Position numbers and translations under genes: made by a program
Notes under the pieces: generated by a model
Database searches by the model: none
The model's input: only the letters and a program-made list of their open reading frames with translations
What the model was told of the DNA's origin: nothing
NCBI GenBank assembly: GCA_003313425.1
Contig: NHZP01000126.1
Coordinates: 1 to 32,987 of the forward strand
DNA: 32,987 nucleotides
Direction of reading: 5' to 3'
Source: Pseudopyrenochaeta lycopersici
Taxonomy: Eukaryota; Ascomycota; Dothideomycetes; Pleosporales; Pseudopyrenochaetaceae
Part shown: one piece after another, positions 28,073-32,987 of the stretch
Position numbering within the stretch: the stretch's first letter is position 1
Layout of the letters: every line of letters begins with the position of its first letter

Positions 28073-29905
28073 ATGACACCAGCCAAAGAGACCAAATCAG
28101 TTGCGAAGCCTTACCTTGACTTCCGATCACGACTATCGCAAATATGGATCAATCGATGGACTGTCCTCCTGCTCTTAGTGCTGGCGCGCTGTCTTTTGGC
28201 CATTTCAGGCGCACACTCTGATCTCAAGACAGCCCATAGAGAAGCACTCAGCGTATGCTCCGAAGTTGAGAGCACAGGGAGCTCTATGGCTTCTATGCCT
28301 CATTACATGGCGGCTGGCGTCAATGAAATGACGGCTGTAGGGATCGAAAAAGCAGTCAATGGCCTTACAACGATGCTAGAGCTAGCCGTTACTGCGGTCG
28401 AGGAGATTGTCTTATTCGTCATTCACATGATGACAAGCACCTATCTCTGTCTCATCACCTTGGCTGTTAGCGGGAGCATGAAGGCAGTCGGAGAACTAGG
28501 CACCAGAACGTCGGAAGATTTTCAGACGACTATTGACGAAGTTACGAATAACTTGGAAGACACCAGCAAGACACTAGCCGACAGTCTCAAGAAGCTAGTG
28601 GACAAGGTCGCGAGTGTCCCGTTCATGAGCGGCATCAAACCGCCAACGGTTGACTTCACAGACCAGATTAACAAACTCAAGGCGCTAGAGATCCCGGCAG
28701 GATTGCAGGAGGGAATAAATGGGCTCAACGACTCCATCCCAACGTTTGAAGATGTCCAGGACGCTGTCGACAGCATAGTAAGGATCCCTTTCGAAGAAGT
28801 CAAGAAACAGATTCAGAACATGGGCGCTTTCCATTTCGACCGAGCACTTCTTCCCGTCCCACCAAAGAGGCAGCTAGACTTCTGCACCAAAGGAAACGCT
28901 ATCAGCGACTTCTTTCGGGAGCTGACTCAAATGCTCCTCACGGCACGCAAAATTGTAATCATCGTTGTGATCGTCTTGGCAGTGGCGGTCTGCCTTGGCT
29001 TAGCTTGGCTCGAGTTTGTCCAGTCTGAAAAGATAGACGGGGCCAAAAAGGCCTTGCAGCAGTCAAAAGTCTGCGAAGACGACAAACTTGTGCTTTTTCA
29101 AGCCCAGTCAACCCACCTGTCCGTCTGGGGTGTGCAACTGAGCAGACGGTGCCGGTCGGCGGCTAGAGCGGCGTCTACGCAGTGGCTCTTTGCTTACGCA
29201 ACGACTGCTCCCATGTTGTTTTTGCTATCAGTTGGGGTGGCTGGGTTGCTGTCTTGCTTCGTTCAGTTCCTTTTTGTCAATAGTATCAGCAAAGCCGCTC
29301 CCGCTCTTACTGGCCAAGTGGCAGATTTTGCCGGGCAAGTAATGGAGTCCTTAAACAACTCCTCTACGATGTGGTCCCATGGTGTCAACAGCGCCATCCT
29401 CACGCTAGATACGCAGGTGAACAGAGATGTCTTTGGATTGGTCAACACTACGACAACCACAGTCAACGGTACGCTTGACGCGTTCGTAGAGAAGACAAGC
29501 AAAGTCCTTGAGGGCGCTTTCGGTGGGACAATACTGCATGATCCTATCCAAGACGTTCTACATTGCTTGATCGGCTTGAAGATAGCATCTTTTCAGCAAG
29601 GCCTCACATGGGCCAAAGAGCATGCTCATGTTTCCTTCCCAGGCGTGAGGAATGACACCTTTACCATGGGCGCTACTGTTCAGCTAAATGGCTCTAGCTC
29701 TGCTGCTAAGCTTCTCGCAAACTCAAACAACGTAGCGAGAGACAAAATCAGCGAAGCGTTGGGCCGTGTTGTGGACAAATCTACGTCCAGTATCCGCATC
29801 GAGGCCGTCATTTCGGGCACTCTTGTCGGCATCTGGCTACTTATGATTGCTTGCAGCATCGTCTTCATTCTTGTTATGGAAAGAAAAGATTGGCCGCTAT
29901 ATTAA
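28073..29905 (+). CDS. PRM1: Plasma membrane fusion protein PRM1
   Basis: PRM1 acts at cell contact sites and promotes plasma-membrane fusion during mating (and hyphal fusion in filamentous fungi). An intact single-exon ORF of 610 residues. The N-terminus carries the family block PYLDFRSRLSQIWINRWTVL and TM1 (about 29-46). SSMASMPHYMAAGVNEMTAV and TM2 (about 105-133) follow. A luminal heptad-rich loop (about 150-250, NLEDTSKTLADSLKKLVDKV) precedes TM3 (about 303-324) and TM4 (about 381-412). A second glycosylated loop (NNSS, NTTT, NGT, NDT, NGSS sites) precedes the last TM (about 583-604). The sequence ends only a few residues after that TM (MERKDWPLY), whereas many orthologues have a longer cytoplasmic tail. 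Good codon periodicity and no breaks. Gene identity is secure. Confidence 0.93.
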   Translation: MTPAKETKSVAKPYLDFRSRLSQIWINRWTVLLLLVLARCLLAISGAHSDLKTAHREALSVCSEVESTGSSMASMPHYMAAGVNEMTAVGIEKAVNGLTTMLELAVTAVEEIVLFVIHMMTSTYLCLITLAVSGSMKAVGELGTRTSEDFQTTIDEVTNNLEDTSKTLADSLKKLVDKVASVPFMSGIKPPTVDFTDQINKLKALEIPAGLQEGINGLNDSIPTFEDVQDAVDSIVRIPFEEVKKQIQNMGAFHFDRALLPVPPKRQLDFCTKGNAISDFFRELTQMLLTARKIVIIVVIVLAVAVCLGLAWLEFVQSEKIDGAKKALQQSKVCEDDKLVLFQAQSTHLSVWGVQLSRRCRSAARAASTQWLFAYATTAPMLFLLSVGVAGLLSCFVQFLFVNSISKAAPALTGQVADFAGQVMESLNNSSTMWSHGVNSAILTLDTQVNRDVFGLVNTTTTTVNGTLDAFVEKTSKVLEGAFGGTILHDPIQDVLHCLIGLKIASFQQGLTWAKEHAHVSFPGVRNDTFTMGATVQLNGSSSAAKLLANSNNVARDKISEALGRVVDKSTSSIRIEAVISGTLVGIWLLMIACSIVFILVMERKDWPLY

Positions 29906-31279
29906 TTATTGTACGTTGCGCGTGTCGAGCACAGGGGCTTCAGAGAGGTGCCATGTACCGCTTGGCTGAATAGATTTGGGAGCAAATGCGGCACACTGCC
30001 TGCAGGGATGTGCTATAATAATACTGTAGTCCAAATGACTATCAGACGGGTGGCGTTTATTACACAGTGAAATACATAGACTAAAGCCAGGGGCATGGCA
30101 TTAGAGAATCATGATCATCTCTTATCTGGCTATTTCCTTCCTCGACGACGATGACCCATGTTCTACAAATAGTGACAGCGGGAGGCATTGGAGCAAATCG
30201 CACAAAGGACTATCGCAGGAATGAGAAGTCATGTGTAAAGGAACGAAAGAGACATACCCTTCCTGTTGCGCAATATCGCTGGACAGAACATAATACCATC
30301 CGCTGCCCTCCTTATGCTGCTACCAGCGATGGCGCGTGGCGGTCAGAGCTGGTTAATCGCCCAGCACTTGAGCCCGGTACGGAACAAGATCTACGGAACG
30401 CGTGTGCTATCCTTTGGAAGCAGGTACATCGCCCAGGAGCTACCGGCTTTTGCACTTGTCAAGTTATGAGTACCACTAGTCAATTTGCGTTCAACAACTG
30501 GAGAGCAGGGCGTCGACTGTCGAGGCTGGCTTGATAATAGCCCCGTAGTAGCGGTGACAACAGTCATTGTTCCACCATATCTCTGTGTCAGGATGCGGAT
30601 TGGATAGGCTGCAGGATTAACGTCGATCCCTCCACAGCAAAGAACCCACCGCAGCGAGAAAAACCACAAGTATTTCCACTTCGTACAACTTGAACGCATC
30701 GCATAACTTGGTATTTGCTGTAGCATCGTGGTAGCCATGTGCTGCGCAACATACATATACCTTCGTATCTAAAAGTAACCATTACGTCGACGTCTACGCA
30801 CTTGATTTGCAAAGAGCTTCGTCTTGTCGCGAAAGAGGTCTCCCTCGCTACAACAGCGCCACGAAGATCTTTTCGCCATTGAACTCCTGTGAGGATACAT
30901 CTCACCTTGTATGTCATACTTTAATACTGAGACGTGATCAGAAGCCCTGAGGCTGTGATGAATCATGTCAGCGCGTTACTACTCTCACTCGACGGAGCGC
31001 CTAAATCTAGCCAGTCCAAAACGGAGCCCCAAACGAACCCTGCACGTGCACGCTCATATAATCATTTGTTCAGCGTGATGTAATCATGGTCGCATTCTAT
31101 GGCTGTTGGGCCTCTGGCTGTGCGTAGCAAACACCTGATCGTGAAGGAATGCCTTGCCAGCCTAAGGCGCTCAACAGTCAAGATTGCCACAACCCTGTAC
31201 AGCGGTTCCAAGACGGCGCCTCACTCTGCGCAGATGAGGCATAACCGAGAAATACAATACAACAGACTGACAACGGTCA
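29906..31279. other. 1.4-kb stretch without recognised gene
   Basis: A plus-strand ORF of 127 codons (30151-30534) and an overlapping one (30266-30469) have somewhat hydrophobic content (NIIPSAALLMLLPAMARGG), possibly a membrane-protein relic, but no family was recognised. The minus-strand ORFs at 30391-30966 look spurious. Confidence 0.4.
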
Positions 31280-32241
31280 TTAATTACGTAACGGAAGAAT
31301 CTCCACCCACTCGTTTGCAGGAACTGCCGACCTTATCAAAATAGAATTCAAGTCCAGGCGGGGTGCCGGCACTCGAATGACGCCCGCAGCTGCCCGGCTT
31401 GGTACCTCCAGCCGGATCACTATGTCCTGCATGCTCACCTGGGGTCTATGCAGGGTTAGCGCTGGCGTACCTCGTGTTCCAGCACGTTCTTCCTCGGGAC
31501 GTGGCAACCATCTCCCACAGCATTTCGTGTTGTAGGGCGTCAGCTCTCGGCCAGTGTGTCTAACAATCATCACCGATGTCTCGATCACGTCTTTATCGAA
31601 GCTCCAGTCAAAAATATTACACGCCTCTTCTGGATAGACGAAATCAATCGTGTTGAACCAGAAGCATCTCAGGTTCAGTTTGAACTGCTTCAGCCTGATG
31701 CATGTTGTGCTTGGTGTCGCGATCTCTGCCAGGCATGTGTTGGTGCATGGCAGCATGCGCAAGTCGTGCTCCATCCAGGCGTAGGCGATGTGCGCGTTGT
31801 TCCCCAACGTTTCGAGCACCTGATCAGTAATAATGAATCTGGCTGCTGGCATCGCGGCGTGACTTTGGGCATGCATTGGGGTATCTGGATTGCAATAGGC
31901 TATTGCGATAAGGTCGATAAGGAAGTCATTTCCATACTTGCTGATGAAGGTTACGGGGTTATTTAGCCGTTCATTCAGTAGGTGCAGTTGGTGTCCAAGC
32001 AGCATAATCTTGACGCCCGCTTTCATAAGGGATTCCACCTCGTCGAAGTTCACAAAGATATCATGCACTGGGTTCATGTACCTCCCCTCTCCCAGTCCTT
32101 TACCTCACACCCAGTCGCAGCAAGAAACCTAGCTAAGTCATAAGGTAGAAGATACTGGAGCAACGACCGTCTGAAGTCAGTGATATGGAATAGTTGGTAT
32201 AGATTGAGCATGTCTATAGCTAACTGGGCTTGTACCGTCAT
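31280..32241 (-). pseudogene. F-box-like protein of unknown function, one frameshift
   Basis: Two minus-strand frames form one protein. The first has an ATG at about 32241 and carries an F-box-like N-terminus: LYQLFHITDFRRSLLQYLLP followed by YDLARFLAATGCEVKDWERG. It then hits a stop. The second frame resumes with YMNPVHDIFVNFDEVESLM, KAGVKIMLLGHQLHLLNERL and continues for about 265 residues to the stop at 31280. The join near 32085 needs a shift (one base lost or two gained) and no intron fits. The rest of the protein contains WFNTIDFVYPEEACNIFDWS and a basic, Pro-rich tail. F-box proteins are substrate adaptors of SCF ubiquitin ligases; here only the hydrophobic LP-x2-L-like motif supports that. 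An upstream in-frame extension to 32307 starts at GTG. Confidence 0.5.
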
Positions 32242-32365
32242 GTTCTTATAGAGTGAAGTCGCCAAGAGATTCGAGCCGCCTTCTAAATCAACACGGTGGC
32301 AGCACACAAGTCATCATGTGTACAGCTTACTCACGAACTTCGAAGCGCCGAGTACCATAATTTCA

Positions 32366-32887
32366 ATGTGCGTGCCATCAAAAGAGAATGGTTGTACCTG
32401 TCAATCGCCGCTATTCGCGCACAGCATGCCTATCAAGGCCGGAGACTACTGCGTCTTGTTTCGAATATACGCAAGTGTCCTCTATAGCCTCAAGAAGCGC
32501 TATGCAAACACGGCCTTTGCGCGGAGTCTGACGACCTTGTATCTCCTATTTACATACTGGCATGAAAGTCTGTTGACCTTGAAACGAAATCATGACCTCC
32601 ATCTTTCTGATACCATAGCACCGCACTTTGTCTCACTATGCCTGGCCCTGGAACACATATGCACATCGTTGTTAAGTCCGGCTCCAAGGGGCGCGAGCAG
32701 GACGCGCTTGTTGCGATACGGAGATATGCCAAAGTCCCAGGGCGCTGGATATACCGAACACAGCGAATTCAGTGATGCCGAGGCTTGTCTTGATCGATTA
32801 TATTGCATGCTGGGCGAAGCCATGTTGGCCACGAGTGAGATTGCGAAGAAGAGTAGGATTCAGCTAAGGGGGACACTTCTTTGCTGA
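32366..32887 (+). CDS. Hypothetical protein, 173 residues
   Basis: An open frame from ATG at 32366 to a stop at 32885-32887. The middle is helical and hydrophobic (ARSLTTLYLLFTYWHESLL, FVSLCLALEHICTSLLSP) and the C-terminus is mixed (FSDAEACLDRLYCMLGEAML). There is no signal peptide or known domain. It starts about 125 bp from the F-box-like gene in divergent orientation. It may be only part of a larger gene, or chance. Confidence 0.35.
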   Translation: MCVPSKENGCTCQSPLFAHSMPIKAGDYCVLFRIYASVLYSLKKRYANTAFARSLTTLYLLFTYWHESLLTLKRNHDLHLSDTIAPHFVSLCLALEHICTSLLSPAPRGASRTRLLRYGDMPKSQGAGYTEHSEFSDAEACLDRLYCMLGEAMLATSEIAKKSRIQLRGTLLC

Positions 32888-32987
32888 CTGATTAAACAGG
32901 CGCGTCTTGGAAGCAGGCGCCGCTCTAGAACCTATCGTATTAGCGTAGAATGCATATATGGGATGCTAGATCTCCAGATCCTGCTTA

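Noticed and set aside
30151..30534. 127-codon plus-strand ORF next to PRM1
   Set aside because: Overlapping frames of similar quality, no family blocks and no splice sites to support a gene.
1..32987. RIP (repeat-induced point mutation) as the cause of the broken genes
   Set aside because: Lesions are mainly indels, and the broken genes are not strongly A/T-biased nor stop-rich from C-to-T changes.

Overview
The window looks like nuclear DNA of a filamentous ascomycete (Pezizomycotina, most likely a Dothideomycete; the class is my inference from protein resemblance). The evidence is short spliceosomal introns (44-79 nt, GTxxGT-like donors, CTRAY-type branch sites), genes on both strands without operons, and fungal families: PRM1, GH18 chitinase, fungal MscS, DUF3455, DUF3431, OCH1-like and GT8 glycosyltransferases, and a monocarboxylate-type MFS transporter.

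Layout, left to right. 1-4.1 kb holds three decayed minus-strand genes: an MscS-type channel running off the left edge, a secreted DUF3455 protein and a small bZIP protein. 4.8-5.6 kb carries two different MITEs. 6.9-8.0 kb encodes an intact two-exon bZIP-like regulator with no visible leucine zipper. 8.3-13.6 kb is sparse: two MITEs and five small unrecognised genes. 14.2-16.5 kb has an intact TMEM53/DUF829 gene and a DUF3431 membrane protein with a frameshifted C-terminus. 17.7-20.1 kb has a frameshifted gene of unknown function and an MFS transporter, both on the minus strand. 20.3-22.1 kb is a divergent pair of dead glycosyltransferase genes (OCH1-like and GT8); a hAT-type MITE lies inside the first. 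22.6-25.6 kb has three more MITEs and an intact CAP-like secreted protein. This protein shares a divergent promoter region with an intact multi-intron GH18 chitinase (25.8-27.4 kb). PRM1, a membrane-fusion protein, follows at 28.1-29.9 kb. The right end has a frameshifted F-box-like gene and a weak ORF.

Two patterns dominate. First, eight MITE insertions lie between 4.8 and 25.6 kb. Two are hAT-like with perfect 8-bp target duplications. Six belong to another family with TTGTCAGAT/CTGTCAGAT ends and 3-bp duplications. Second, intact genes (bZIP-like, TMEM53, CAP, chitinase, PRM1) alternate with at least seven genes broken by frameshifts or stops. Several long intact ORFs, together with in-frame stops and an insertion in the dead genes, argue for real gene decay more than poor sequence, but raw reads would be needed to settle this. 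I see no rRNA, tRNA, CRISPR, bacterial operon or autonomous transposase.
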